DNA from: Candidatus Defluviibacterium haderslevense
GTDB lineage: Bacteria; Bacteroidota; Bacteroidia; Chitinophagales; Saprospiraceae
DNA: 64,000 nucleotides
Reading direction: 5' to 3'
Assembly (NCBI GenBank): GCA_016712225.1
Contig: JADJRL010000003.1
Location: forward strand, 1,873,501 to 1,937,500
Program-made: the position numbers and the translations under genes
Part shown: positions 19,043-28,389 of the stretch, one piece after another
How the letters are laid out: each line of letters starts with the position of its first letter
Position numbering within the stretch: the first letter of the stretch is position 1
Notes under the pieces: model-generated
What the model saw: only the letters and a program-made list of their open reading frames with translations
Database searches by the model: none
Told to the model about the DNA's origin: nothing

Positions 19043-19520
19043 TGACTAAAGATGAATAGTAAGACTTCATCAATCTTTTGTCAATAAGAACAGAACTATG
19101 ATCAAAGTCCATTAACCCTTTTCTAGCTTCTAACCACGGTTGTTCAGAATGGCTCAAAGATTCTAATTGAAATGAAGTAAGAGAACTGTATTTATGAAGT
19201 ACTGCAAAAATAAGATCTTTTTGCTCTTTTTCGAGATTTGATGATTTTAAAAGATTACGCATTTTATCTGATGCAGTTTGTCCATCAGAATATTCATTTT
19301 TTATCGCTGAATATCCAAAACTTTTAAACTGTTGGTAAACTTCAGGAATTACTGGACCATGAACCCAAGCTTCAAAATCTTCTTCAATTAAAGAAGAATG
19401 ATACACCAATGACCAAGCTTCCACATAATAAAGAAGTTTTTGTAACTTCTTATTTGTGATCAGATCACCTATGTAATCAAAGTGAGTAAGAATAATATTT
19501 GATACTTCTAAAGCTTTCAT
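19029..19520 (-). CDS. Panacea-domain antitoxin (SocA-like, DUF4065)
   Basis: 163 aa. It begins with the hallmark of the Panacea/SocA family: 'ALEVSNIILTH…ITNKKLQKLLYYVEAWSLVYH…FEAWVHGPVIPEVYQQFKSFG', and later 'LESLSHSEQPWLEAR'. Panacea domains form the shared antitoxin half of many toxin-antitoxin pairs and act by binding the toxin. The gene is the first of a two-gene unit, with an inverted repeat just upstream that may be its operator. Confidence 0.85.
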   Translation of the reverse strand: MKALEVSNIILTHFDYIGDLITNKKLQKLLYYVEAWSLVYHSSLIEEDFEAWVHGPVIPEVYQQFKSFGYSAIKNEYSDGQTASDKMRNLLKSSNLEKEQKDLIFAVLHKYSSLTSFQLESLSHSEQPWLEARKGLMDFDHSSVLIDKRLMKSYYSSLVNVQE

Positions 19521-19561
19521 TTCGGGTGCAAAATTACAAACATTATCAATTAAACTGTAAA

Positions 19562-19577
19562 AAACTTAATAAAGTTT
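19562..19577. promoter_or_regulatory. Inverted repeat upstream of the Panacea pair
   Basis: AAACTT-AATA-AAGTTT, 42 bases upstream of the antitoxin start. A perfect 6-bp palindrome in an AT-rich promoter region; it could be the autoregulatory operator. Chance occurrence in AT-rich DNA is possible. Confidence 0.3.
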
Positions 19578-19849
19578 AATAATATAATATAAATCTGTAA
19601 AGTAAAGTTTGTAACCAATTCAAAACCAATGAAGTGAGTTTTTATAAGTTGTTATGAATTTAAACAGCAAACATTCAATAAAAACTTTAATACCTCTATA
19701 AATATCAAATTTCTCAATCTTTTATTAAATGTCAATAAAATTCGAATATGCAACTGGAACAACAAACACAACTTTCTTTTTAAGTATTTATATACTCTTT
19801 TAGTGTGCTTTATTAAGCTGTTCTAAATAAGTGTTTTTATCCTTTGCCA
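19578..19849. other. Intergenic region before the truncated 19850-20542 gene
   Basis: AT-rich and without open frames. It separates the Panacea pair (reading left) from the 3' end of a gene fragment. Nothing recognisable is seen except the antitoxin promoter area at its left edge. Confidence 0.4.
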
Positions 19850-20542
19850 TTACTTCTTAGGTGGTTTAGGTTGTATTGGTAATTCTAAGCCGTCTATAAT
19901 ATCATTGCCCTTTATTGACCTTTCAAAATCATCGCAAAGCTGGGTTAAACTGTCGTTGGTTTCTCGTTTGAAAAACTCGCCCAAATCTTTATTGATGATT
20001 ATGTATTTCCTGCAAATCGTTGAGAAGTCTCTGTATATTTCATTTTGGCTAAATGCTGTACCATCATCTGTAATTTTTGCAATTAACCTTTTCCCTAAAT
20101 CGTCTGTTTTTATGAACTCAAAGAAGGTTTCAATTTTTGCTTCAAAGACTTTTATCATTTCGGCAATTACTTCTTCCTCTTTGTTTCGCTTCTCAATTAC
20201 TTTAAGGATGTTGTATTTGAATTTATTATCGTCTGTGCCGGTTGTTCCTCCCTTTACACCTCCTATGGTTTTGTCCTTGGCCTGAGGCTCTAATGGTGCT
20301 ACAATGCCTATTTTATTATCAAAGTATATTTCAACATCGTCTATTATGTCGGTTGGTTTGTAGATGTTGTTATTCTCATTATTGTACTTACCCAAAAAGT
20401 CTAAAAACAAAGCTTCGCTGTGCTTTGTATCCAACTCAATTACAAATTCAATAAGGTTTAAAATCTTGAAATAATTATTGATAGTGCATTTTAGCTTTTT
20501 GGCATCCCTCTGTTGGCGGTCAAGTTTCCAACTTGTGCCCAA
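19850..20542 (-). pseudogene. C-terminal gene fragment (possibly from a restriction or abortive-infection protein)
   Basis: 230 codons with no credible start: the frame opens with TTG at a sequence break and a stop lies three codons upstream. The composition is that of a real protein: charged, helical, with 'DIIDDVEIYFDNKIGIVAPLEPQAKDKTIGG' and a C-terminal helical stretch 'FFEFIKTDDLGKRLIAKI…FSQNEIYRDFSTICRKY…EFFKRETNDSLTQLCDDF'. It has visibly higher G+C than its left neighbours. The helical tail recalls C-terminal regions of type I restriction R subunits, but I cannot place it firmly. The 5' break probably marks the edge of an inserted element. Confidence 0.45.
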
Positions 20543-20658
20543 CGAAAATTAAATACATATTGCACTAAAATTCATGAATGATTTTTCATTAATCTAGGGT
20601 TGGTATTGTTACTAATTCAAAGTATTTGAATACTTTTTCTACTACTCCAAATTTCTTA

Positions 20659-22062
20659 TTATTCATTACAATCTTCTCTAATAATTATTTTTAACAAATC
20701 CAAATTAATTTGTACCACTTTAAATTCATCAATTGAGATTTTGTCTTTGTCTATGAATTCAGGTAAGCAAAGCCTATTATTGTAATGATCAATACTTGGG
20801 TAAATAGTATATGTTGTCCCGATGGGTGTTTCGATATAAAGCTCTCCTGTCCCACTTACATAAGCTGGAATTGTTCGAATTTGTATTATGTTGTCGACTT
20901 CCGATGTTACTGATTCTGGAAATGTTTCTATAATCAATGGTGGCTTTGAAGTTTCACGGTTAAATTCTTTGTAATTAATTCTCATTAAAACATCTGTAAG
21001 GTCAAATCCTTCTTTTCGTAATTCTGCCAATTCAATATTGTGTTCATTTGCAAACTCAATGGCTTTTTTTTCAAGATAGTCGTTTACCTCGAAATTTCCA
21101 ATATCTGAAAATTCTTTTGCTTTCCTAGTCCAATTTTCATACCCGTTAAGATCAGGAAACAAAATCACCTTCCTTCCCTTTAAAACCTTACACCTACCAT
21201 AAGTCAAATTCTCAAGACCACCAGTCGCTAACCAAATAAATTGCGGAAAATAAACACTGGCAATTATTGCGGTCTTTTCACTTTCAACTATTGCGACCGG
21301 TTTTGATTTATCAAATAACAAATATTCTCCAAACAAACACTGCCTTAATTCAAAATCTGGAAGTTTCAAACTGGAGTGAACCATTGAAATATGACTGAAT
21401 GGTTCTTTTATTCTTTTACCTGTCGTGGTATTGTAAAGCATTATTTTCCCAGTTCTAACTTTTCCATTAATATCCTTTTGCCAAAATATTGTTGCTCCTG
21501 CTTGGCTTTCATAATTTGGATAATCTTTGTGTTTAAATCTATGTTTTGAACTACCGATGCAATATTTGCTTACTAATTGACTGGCAACTTCTGAACCAAA
21601 GTAATGAATGAGGAATTCCACAAAATTGTTTGACTTTGATATTTGAAAACCATTTTGGTCTATTTGAATAGACTTATTGACAAGTTCGTTTGGGATATGG
21701 GAAAAAGTTAATGGCTCTTTGTCCGTGGTAGTTTTTTTAAGACCTAGAATCTTATTCTGATAAAAGTTCTCTGATTCCAAGACTTGAATTCCTGCTAAAT
21801 TTAAAACTTCATTGACTGCTTCAATGAATGTTGTTCCATTATGCATTATAATAAAATCAATTGCATTTCTACCTTTTGCGCCACATCCAAAACATTTATA
21901 CCCACGACCTGGGGTTACAAAAAATGATGGAGTTCGCTCTTTATGGAATGGACAAAGTCCCTGGTATCCGTTCCTATATGGTTTTAATTGAACATAAAGC
22001 TCGACAATTTCTAACAATGGGACCTCTTTAGCAGCATGTATTAATTGTTCCGATATTTTCAT
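20659..22062 (-). CDS. CHC2 zinc-finger DNA primase of a mobile element
   Basis: 467 aa. The CHC2 zinc finger has C37, H40, C57 and C60 (LCPFHKERTPSFF…YKCFGCGAKG), the DnaG-type DNA-binding module. A middle toprim-like segment includes 'KPVAIVESEKTAIIASVYFP…LATGG' (the E of toprim motif 1) and 'KVILFPDLNGYENW' (DxD-like, here D-L-N). No helicase-binding C-terminal domain is apparent. This short primase type is common on Bacteroidota integrative elements, followed or preceded by a DUF3987 protein as here. It probably primes element replication. Confidence 0.85.
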   Translation of the reverse strand: MKISEQLIHAAKEVPLLEIVELYVQLKPYRNGYQGLCPFHKERTPSFFVTPGRGYKCFGCGAKGRNAIDFIIMHNGTTFIEAVNEVLNLAGIQVLESENFYQNKILGLKKTTTDKEPLTFSHIPNELVNKSIQIDQNGFQISKSNNFVEFLIHYFGSEVASQLVSKYCIGSSKHRFKHKDYPNYESQAGATIFWQKDINGKVRTGKIMLYNTTTGKRIKEPFSHISMVHSSLKLPDFELRQCLFGEYLLFDKSKPVAIVESEKTAIIASVYFPQFIWLATGGLENLTYGRCKVLKGRKVILFPDLNGYENWTRKAKEFSDIGNFEVNDYLEKKAIEFANEHNIELAELRKEGFDLTDVLMRINYKEFNRETSKPPLIIETFPESVTSEVDNIIQIRTIPAYVSGTGELYIETPIGTTYTIYPSIDHYNNRLCLPEFIDKDKISIDEFKVVQINLDLLKIIIREDCNE

Positions 22063-22077
22063 ACTTTGTTTTCATTA

Positions 22078-22140
22078 TTGTCCCTTTTGTCCTTAATGTC
22101 CCTAAATATAAAACAGAGGACAAAAGGGACAAAAGGGACA
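22078..22140. repeat. Inverted repeat with GGGACAAAA iterations
   Basis: A perfect 15-bp inverted repeat: TTGTCCCTTTTGTCC at 22078-22092 and its complement at 22118-22132, separated by 25 bases. The right arm continues into a direct reiteration (GGACAAAA, GGGACAAAA, GGGACATTT). It sits in the 79-bp gap between the DUF3987 gene and the primase gene of a replication module. It could be a replication origin or primase site, a repressor operator, or a strong intergenic hairpin. Confidence 0.5.
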
Positions 22141-22141
22141 T

Positions 22142-23629
22142 TTAGCTTTTGAATTTTTTTTCATAATTCCCGTGAGCAAGTTTTTTAAACAAGTTTTGAT
22201 TCAATAAAAACCTATCAACTGCTTTTTCATCAAAACAATTTCCGTTTCGACTTTCAACTTCCTTACCTATTGCTATAGCTTCGGCAGTGGTAAATCTATC
22301 AGGTATAGCATTATATAAATTCTGTTTATCAATTGTTAGCATAATAGACGGATTACTACTTTGCAATATGTCCAAAACCTTCATTACATTTCTTTGAAAA
22401 TAGGTACAAAGCTTTGCCGCACCTTGTACCGCTGTTAATGAAATTTGGTTTGTTTTATTGTCATTCATTATCTGTAATGTCAAAGCCAATCGGACAAAAT
22501 GAATATCAAACTTGCTCAAAACTTCGCCTTTTAGACTATCCGCATTATCATTTACTAGCTTAATATGCTCTTTATGCCAATCATAAAAAAAAATCTTAGC
22601 CTCTGGACTCCAAAAACAAATCATCGGCTTCGAATGCCCTGATTCATCATCGACAATTATTGGATTTGAGTGCCTATAATTATATATCCATTCGCTGTAA
22701 TCTTTTAACAAAGTTTCATTTAATTCAATATCATTAATGGGCTGCTTGTCTGAAAATTCAGGAAAAGCAAAAAGGAATCTTTGAATAAACCCATTATCAG
22801 ATTTACCAGCTGGAAAAAGTTTTGGTAAAACTCTTGGTTGTAAACCTCCTATAATATTAATAAATGGTTGCGGCAACCACAAAGGTATTGGACTTTTAAC
22901 TCGGTCAATTGATGTCGGCTTACTACTCCAAAAAGAAAGATAAATAGTAGTCTGGTCTCCTTTGGAATAATTGTTCATACCCTCAAGAAATGTTGCTAAT
23001 TCATCACTTACAACTACACAACCACGATCATTATCTGCCAATCTTTGGTGTAGTATTTCCGGGGTAAAATTATTCAAAACAGTTTTTACTAAAACAGGTT
23101 TTGTGTTCCCAGAGTGACTTTTTCTTTTGCTTAATGCCTGTATTGATTCATACTCTTCAAATTCATTTTTGAATTTTTTTATAGAAGAATTGTCAATTTC
23201 TTGAAATGGCTTAAACATTAATTCTAGAGAATGGCTTTTTGCTGCACCTGGATTTCCAATTTGGGCAATGTAAAAACTAGGAAATTCAAACCATGATTCC
23301 TTAACTTTTACCTTAGCACTTTTCCCAATGGCTGTTGAGATGGCCGAAAGTATAGCAGTGCCAGTATAGTCACTTGGAAAGTTCAAAGATTTGCTGCATT
23401 CAATAATTAACTCTCTGAATGGATAAGGCAAAATATCAACAGGAAAGGGGTTTTCTTTATTTTCAGTTTCTTCAATGAATTCATTGTTAAGTTTTTCAAA
23501 TTCAGAATTAATATCTTCAAATTTATTACTATTTATGAAATCAGATTTGGCTTTAGGCTCTTCGCAATTTGAATGTTTGTTCCGTTCATTTAACGGGGAA
23601 TTCTCTGAGGCATTCATTTGATCCTTCAT
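22142..23629 (-). CDS. DUF3987 (YfjI-like) replication protein
   Basis: 495 aa. The first 60 residues are polar and disordered-looking. The DUF3987 core begins near residue 62 (FPVDILPYPFRELI) and has a P-loop variant GNPGAAKS at about 125-132, 'VVVSDELATFLEGMNNY' as a Walker-B-like acidic stretch, and 'IIGGLQPRVLPKLFP', all typical of the family. These proteins are paired with short primases on mobile elements and are thought to act in element replication. The start overlaps the stop of the upstream HTH gene by 4 bases. Confidence 0.85.
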   Translation of the reverse strand: MKDQMNASENSPLNERNKHSNCEEPKAKSDFINSNKFEDINSEFEKLNNEFIEETENKENPFPVDILPYPFRELIIECSKSLNFPSDYTGTAILSAISTAIGKSAKVKVKESWFEFPSFYIAQIGNPGAAKSHSLELMFKPFQEIDNSSIKKFKNEFEEYESIQALSKRKSHSGNTKPVLVKTVLNNFTPEILHQRLADNDRGCVVVSDELATFLEGMNNYSKGDQTTIYLSFWSSKPTSIDRVKSPIPLWLPQPFINIIGGLQPRVLPKLFPAGKSDNGFIQRFLFAFPEFSDKQPINDIELNETLLKDYSEWIYNYRHSNPIIVDDESGHSKPMICFWSPEAKIFFYDWHKEHIKLVNDNADSLKGEVLSKFDIHFVRLALTLQIMNDNKTNQISLTAVQGAAKLCTYFQRNVMKVLDILQSSNPSIMLTIDKQNLYNAIPDRFTTAEAIAIGKEVESRNGNCFDEKAVDRFLLNQNLFKKLAHGNYEKKFKS

Positions 23630-23979
23630 TTCCTATGTTCATTTTTTATTTTTAAATAACTTTCAGGGGAAACTTTCGGACCAGTTAAAATGATCTTCTT
23701 GCCTTCTTTGAGCCATGTATCAATTTCCGATTTTAGAAACCGAAGTTTTTTTGCACCTTTATGGAATGGGATTGTTCTGTTATGAATCCATGAATAGACT
23801 GTTGCTTTAGAAGGTTTGTCTGGTAAGTATTCACAAAGTTCAGCAAGATCATACCAGTAATCGGAATCTTTGCACTGGTTGCTCCTATTCTCTATGAGAA
23901 TTTGTTTAATACTAGCAACTTCATAATAAAGCTCAGAAATTGCTTTTGGCAAGTCATTGTAAGTTAAGTTTTTTTCCAT
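23626..23979 (-). CDS. Excisionase-like helix-turn-helix protein
   Basis: 117 aa. An N-terminal helical stretch is followed by a winged HTH of the MerR/HTH_17 type: 'LAELCEYLPDKPSKATVYSWIHNRTIPFHKGAKKLRFLKSEIDTWLKEG'. Such proteins act as excisionases or transcription factors on Bacteroidota integrative elements. It is the first gene of the HTH-DUF3987-primase operon and overlaps the DUF3987 start by 4 bases. Two direct repeats in the upstream 70 bases may be its binding sites. Confidence 0.8.
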   Translation of the reverse strand: MEKNLTYNDLPKAISELYYEVASIKQILIENRSNQCKDSDYWYDLAELCEYLPDKPSKATVYSWIHNRTIPFHKGAKKLRFLKSEIDTWLKEGKKIILTGPKVSPESYLKIKNEHRK

Positions 23980-24018
23980 TGTCCTATGATTTTGTTATAT
24001 TTCATAGGGCAATATTAT

Positions 24019-24049
24019 AAGGTGGATAAGTGACTACAAGGTGGACAAG
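24019..24049. promoter_or_regulatory. Direct repeats upstream of the HTH gene
   Basis: AAGGTGGATAAG (24019-24030) and AAGGTGGACAAG (24038-24049), spaced 19 bases apart (about two helical turns), 40-70 bases upstream of the excisionase-like gene. Further AAGTGA(C/T) words lie between and after them. A plausible operator or excision-factor binding array. Confidence 0.4.
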
Positions 24050-24064
24050 AAGTGATTTTGTGAC

Positions 24065-25123
24065 TTACTTATTTTTTTTCATAAGCTGTTCCCAATAGGA
24101 AGGCTCTTGGCTTAATCTCTTGTAATTTGCGGTTTTACGGAAATCATTTTTATTTGGATCGTTTAACATTGGGAATACTTTGGTAAGAAAGTCAAAAAGC
24201 GTTTCAGGAAAGTCCAAATGTGGATATTTGTCTTTAAACATCAGATAAAAAGAATATCTTAATTCTCCTGATTTTAGATGATTTGATTTGATGGGATCAA
24301 TATTTAAAGGTAATTTTAATGTTTCCATAAAATAATTCGTATAATCAAGAAGTCTTAAATAGTCTTCCTCCTTGAGATATTTTTTACCAGTTATACTCTC
24401 CCCATTCAAAAAAAACAAATATTTTTCAGCTAGTGATATTTCTGCTTTAATTGGGTTTTTATTTTCAATTGTATTATTAAGCTGATTAGTATTTATTTCA
24501 GGCTTAGGATTAAGTATTTCATTGGAAGAATTTGCTTGTTCTATATCCGCGGTTTCAATTTTATTAGTTATTGTTTCAGGTATTGAAGGTGGAGGTAACT
24601 TTTGTTCCTCAACGCTGCCGCCAAAATCTAAGTTGTTTATTAGTTGAATAATTTTTTTAAAAAATTGCCTGTAGTGTTCTATTTCTTTCGTCGATTCAAG
24701 TATGAAGTCTATAATTGGACATTTAGATCCATCATTATAGTAATAGATAGCATTATCAAATGCATGATATGGTTCGTAATAATTTAAATCCAATTCTTGA
24801 ATATTAACAAATTTTTCTAAAGAATATAGAGAATACCGAAATGTATGTTGAATAAAATCAGCTTTTTCACCATCTGGGTAAAATTTCTTATAAATTATTA
24901 CTAAGTCATTTAGAATTCCTTCAAATACTTTTAAATCAATAATATGTAAAAATGCTATATATTGTGTTCTTTCAAGATTGTAAACTTTCCTTTCATAATA
25001 TTTCTCTTTGATATTAATCCAATTATGAAGAGTTTCAATGCATTCAAATTTTTTATTATCAGGAAATTCACATCCAATTATAAATTCTGAAGTAAATAAA
25101 TTTCTATTTCCAAGTTCTTCCAT
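24065..25123 (-). CDS. Hypothetical element protein
   Basis: 352 aa, acidic and helical, no membrane segment. Residues about 175-235 form a Pro/Asn/Glu-rich linker between two helical domains. The C-terminal domain ('YLRLLDYTNYFMETLKLPLNIDPIKSNHLKSGELRYSFYLMFKDKYPHLDFPETLFDFLTKVFP…TANYKRL') has a layout seen in unnamed proteins of Bacteroidota integrative elements. It lies between the replication operon and hsdR. Function unknown. Confidence 0.65.
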   Translation of the reverse strand: MEELGNRNLFTSEFIIGCEFPDNKKFECIETLHNWINIKEKYYERKVYNLERTQYIAFLHIIDLKVFEGILNDLVIIYKKFYPDGEKADFIQHTFRYSLYSLEKFVNIQELDLNYYEPYHAFDNAIYYYNDGSKCPIIDFILESTKEIEHYRQFFKKIIQLINNLDFGGSVEEQKLPPPSIPETITNKIETADIEQANSSNEILNPKPEINTNQLNNTIENKNPIKAEISLAEKYLFFLNGESITGKKYLKEEDYLRLLDYTNYFMETLKLPLNIDPIKSNHLKSGELRYSFYLMFKDKYPHLDFPETLFDFLTKVFPMLNDPNKNDFRKTANYKRLSQEPSYWEQLMKKNK

Positions 25124-25176
25124 TCTAATGGTAATGTTTTTTATTTCCTACTAATATTGTGATAAATTTTAGCTCA

Positions 25177-28100
25177 TTATTTCTGGTTTTTCTTAAAATT
25201 CTCAGCCTGTTCAAAAATCTCTACATACACCTCGTCTCTTTCAACTGGTGGATAACCAAATTCGTCAAGCAATAAAATAAGTCCAACTTTTAAAGCTGAT
25301 TTTATGTCATCACGTTTATTCCAGTCAGGGAATTTGGCTTGTCCGTCAACTAAGTCTTTAACGGCTTTTGCCAATTCAATCATTTTGTCATCTGGATATT
25401 TGAAATCGTATTTCACACACAATTCTTTAAGAATGTCGTAAAATGCTTTTTCTTCAAAGTCAATTCCTAACGCATCTCCTGCTGAAAATTCTTTATGGAC
25501 TTCCCAAATTAAATCGGTCAAGGCGTTTGCCATTTCTTCATAAACTTCGCTTCTCAGAATGTCGTTGGCATCACGGTTGTTGTAGCGTTCAACAAGTGCT
25601 TGCATTTTTTTAGTAAAGTCGATTCCTTTTACCCGATTAACTTTTTTAATTTCACTAATCACTTTTGCCAATAACTGTTGAAGTAATTTTATTTTGGTAT
25701 TTGGTAATTTGATTTTATCAATCTTTGCCAAATAATCTTCATCAAAAATGTCTTGTTCGGTTTCTGCTTCGTTACCAAGTTTGAAAATTTCTTCTACACC
25801 TTCACTTTGCAGTGCTTCCTTTATCATTTCCCGAACTTTGGCGTTCATCTGTGCTGTATCGGGTGCATTGCCTTTAGTCAGTTTAATAACGATGGAACGG
25901 ACCGCCAAATAGAAATGAGTGAAATCTCTGTCTGCCTGAGTTAATTGTTCACTTCCTGCACAAATGTCATATGCAGCTTTCAGTCGCTTTACTAATCCCA
26001 TAAAACGAGTTTCAACATCTTTGGTTTGCTGCACAAATTCTGCAGCGAGGTTTAATGTGTGTAATTGTTGAATTGTAGTGCCATTAAAATATTTAGAATT
26101 GTCAAACTTATGAAACAATTTAGCTAAAAGGTCTAAATGATTTCTTACAATGATGATGGATTCTGCAATGTCTTCAAAATTGTCTTTGTCGCCTTCGCTG
26201 TATTGCTTCAACGCCAAATTCATTTGTGTTTTGATGCCGATATAATCCACTACCAAACCTTTGTTCTTTCCTTCAAACTTGCGGTTTACTCGTGAAATGG
26301 TTTGAATTAAATTATGTCGTTGAATTGGTTTGTCAATGTAAATACTATCTAAGAAAGGCACATCAAAACCTGTGAGCCACATATCAACGACAATAGCAAT
26401 TTTGAAATTCGATTTTTCATTTTTGAATTGTCTGTCAAGTTCTTTGCGTTGGTCTTTTGTTCCCAACAAATCATACATTTCTTTCGGGTCGTCTTGTCCT
26501 CTAGTGGCAATGAGTTTAATGCGTTCTATTGGTTTCAGTTCCCGTTTGTCTTTGTTGGTAAGTTCTGCACCTTCTTCAACTGCTCGTATTTCGTTCCATT
26601 CAGGTTTTAAAGTAATGATGTTTTTATATAACTCATAAGCAATTTCACGAGTACTGCACACAAACATTGCTTTGCCTTTTACAGTTGAACCTTCCGCAAC
26701 TCTGTTCTCATAGTGGTTTACAAAATCTTCGGCAACGGCTTTTAAACGGTCAGGATCGCCAATAATGGCATACATCTGTGCCATTTCTTTTTTGCTTTGC
26801 TCAATCTGATTTTCATTACTGCCTATTTCAGCACATTTGGAGTAATAATCTTCAATGTCTTTGAGTTTAGAGTTATTCAACAACACTTTGGCGGCTCTGC
26901 CTTCATACACAATTCTAACGGTGATTTCATCTTTCACCGATTCAGTCATTGTATAAGCATCTACGACTTTTCCAAACACATCAAGCGTTGCATCTATGGG
27001 TGTTCCTGTAAAACCAACAAAAGTGGCATTTGGTAATGAATCGTGTAAGTATTTGGCGAAGCCATAAGTTTTGGTAACGCCTTTCTCGGTAACTTTTACT
27101 TTTTGGTCAAGGTTTACTTGGCTTCTGTGTGCTTCGTCCGAAATGCAAATCACATTGGGTCTATCTGTAAGCAATTGAGTGTCCTCGGTAAACTTGTGAA
27201 TTGTGGTCAAGAAAACGCCTCCGCTTTTTCTGCCTTGAATTAATGCTCTAAGGTTGGCTCTGCTTTCTACACTAACAACAGTATTGTCTCCGATGAAATT
27301 TTTAGCATTGGTAAATTGTCCCGAAAGTTGGTCGTCTAAATCGGTGCGATCGGAAATCAATACAATGGTTGGACTTTCAAAGTATTCGCTTTTCATCAGC
27401 AACCTTGTCAGATATAGCATTGTATAACTCTTTCCGCAACCAGTAGCACCAAAGTAAGTTCCGCCTTTTCCATTTCCTTGGGGCTTTTGAGCTAATTTGA
27501 TATTATCATACAAGGCTCTTGCTGCATAGTATTGCGGATAGCGACAAACAATTTTTTCGTTCTTCTTTGAGCTATCAGGAATATAAATGAAGTTACGAAT
27601 GATATCTCGCAAACGGTTTTTGTGAAACATTCCCTGAATTAATGTAAACATACTGTCTATGCCATCCACATCTTTTGCCAAACCTGCCACTCTACGCCAG
27701 GCATAGAAAAACTCATAAGGAGCAAAGAACGAACCTGCTTTGTTGTTTACGCCATCGCTGATGACACAAAAAGCATTGTATTTAAACAGTTCGGGAATGT
27801 CTCTTCGGTATCGAAACGTTAATTGTTTGTAAGCATCATAAATGGTAGCTTCTTCACGAATGGCAGATTTAAATTCAAATACCACCAAAGGCAAACCATT
27901 GATAAAAACAATGCCGTCTGGGATGCGTTTTTCTGAACCAAGAATTTCTAATTGGTTTACAAACTTGTAAATGTTATTGTCATGTGGATATAGCTCTTCA
28001 GGTTCTGATGCTATTGAAATGACTTTGTCTGCTTCTGGTTGGCGGTGTTTGTTTAAGCCTGCGTAATTAATCAGTTGAATGTAAATGTCTTTTTGGCTGC

Positions 28101-28389
28101 GGTCTTCTCGTTTCAGAATAAAGCCGTCAGAAAGCATTTTTAAAAATGTTTTGTTGCTCTCATAAAGGTCGGAAGCGGAAAGGGATTTGAGTTGCAGAAT
28201 AATAGATTTGGTTTCGTTTACTGTAATGCCTTGACCAGCGTATTGAGTTAAAAGAAATGTTTCTAAATCTTCTTCTATCAATACTTCATCAAGCTTACGA
28301 GTTATCCTAATACCCAAGTGGTGGGGAAATCCTTCTTGCCCCAACAATTCGGTAAACGCCTTTTCTAATTTTTCTTCTGTGAATTTCAT
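25177..28389 (-). CDS. hsdR: Type I restriction enzyme R subunit
   Basis: 1,070 aa, full length for HsdR. The nuclease motif reads IPDGI (P157, D158) followed by FEFKS (E172-x-K174). The translocase has Walker A GATGCGKS at about 314-321, DEAH at 418-421, 'GFTGTP' as motif III, and the later 'TGFDVPFLD…QTISRVNR' motifs V and VI. It cleaves unmodified DNA after ATP-driven translocation, in complex with HsdM and HsdS encoded at 32053-34780. It is unusual that five genes (three TIR, one SLOG, one transposase) lie between hsdS and hsdR. The start overlaps the transposase stop by 4 bases. Confidence 0.95.
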   Translation of the reverse strand: MKFTEEKLEKAFTELLGQEGFPHHLGIRITRKLDEVLIEEDLETFLLTQYAGQGITVNETKSIILQLKSLSASDLYESNKTFLKMLSDGFILKREDRSQKDIYIQLINYAGLNKHRQPEADKVISIASEPEELYPHDNNIYKFVNQLEILGSEKRIPDGIVFINGLPLVVFEFKSAIREEATIYDAYKQLTFRYRRDIPELFKYNAFCVISDGVNNKAGSFFAPYEFFYAWRRVAGLAKDVDGIDSMFTLIQGMFHKNRLRDIIRNFIYIPDSSKKNEKIVCRYPQYYAARALYDNIKLAQKPQGNGKGGTYFGATGCGKSYTMLYLTRLLMKSEYFESPTIVLISDRTDLDDQLSGQFTNAKNFIGDNTVVSVESRANLRALIQGRKSGGVFLTTIHKFTEDTQLLTDRPNVICISDEAHRSQVNLDQKVKVTEKGVTKTYGFAKYLHDSLPNATFVGFTGTPIDATLDVFGKVVDAYTMTESVKDEITVRIVYEGRAAKVLLNNSKLKDIEDYYSKCAEIGSNENQIEQSKKEMAQMYAIIGDPDRLKAVAEDFVNHYENRVAEGSTVKGKAMFVCSTREIAYELYKNIITLKPEWNEIRAVEEGAELTNKDKRELKPIERIKLIATRGQDDPKEMYDLLGTKDQRKELDRQFKNEKSNFKIAIVVDMWLTGFDVPFLDSIYIDKPIQRHNLIQTISRVNRKFEGKNKGLVVDYIGIKTQMNLALKQYSEGDKDNFEDIAESIIIVRNHLDLLAKLFHKFDNSKYFNGTTIQQLHTLNLAAEFVQQTKDVETRFMGLVKRLKAAYDICAGSEQLTQADRDFTHFYLAVRSIVIKLTKGNAPDTAQMNAKVREMIKEALQSEGVEEIFKLGNEAETEQDIFDEDYLAKIDKIKLPNTKIKLLQQLLAKVISEIKKVNRVKGIDFTKKMQALVERYNNRDANDILRSEVYEEMANALTDLIWEVHKEFSAGDALGIDFEEKAFYDILKELCVKYDFKYPDDKMIELAKAVKDLVDGQAKFPDWNKRDDIKSALKVGLILLLDEFGYPPVERDEVYVEIFEQAENFKKNQK

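Noticed and set aside
22078..24049. A CRISPR array suggested by reiterated GGGACAAAA and AAGGTGGA words
   Set aside because: The repeats are too short, too few and without regular spacers; no cas genes are present.
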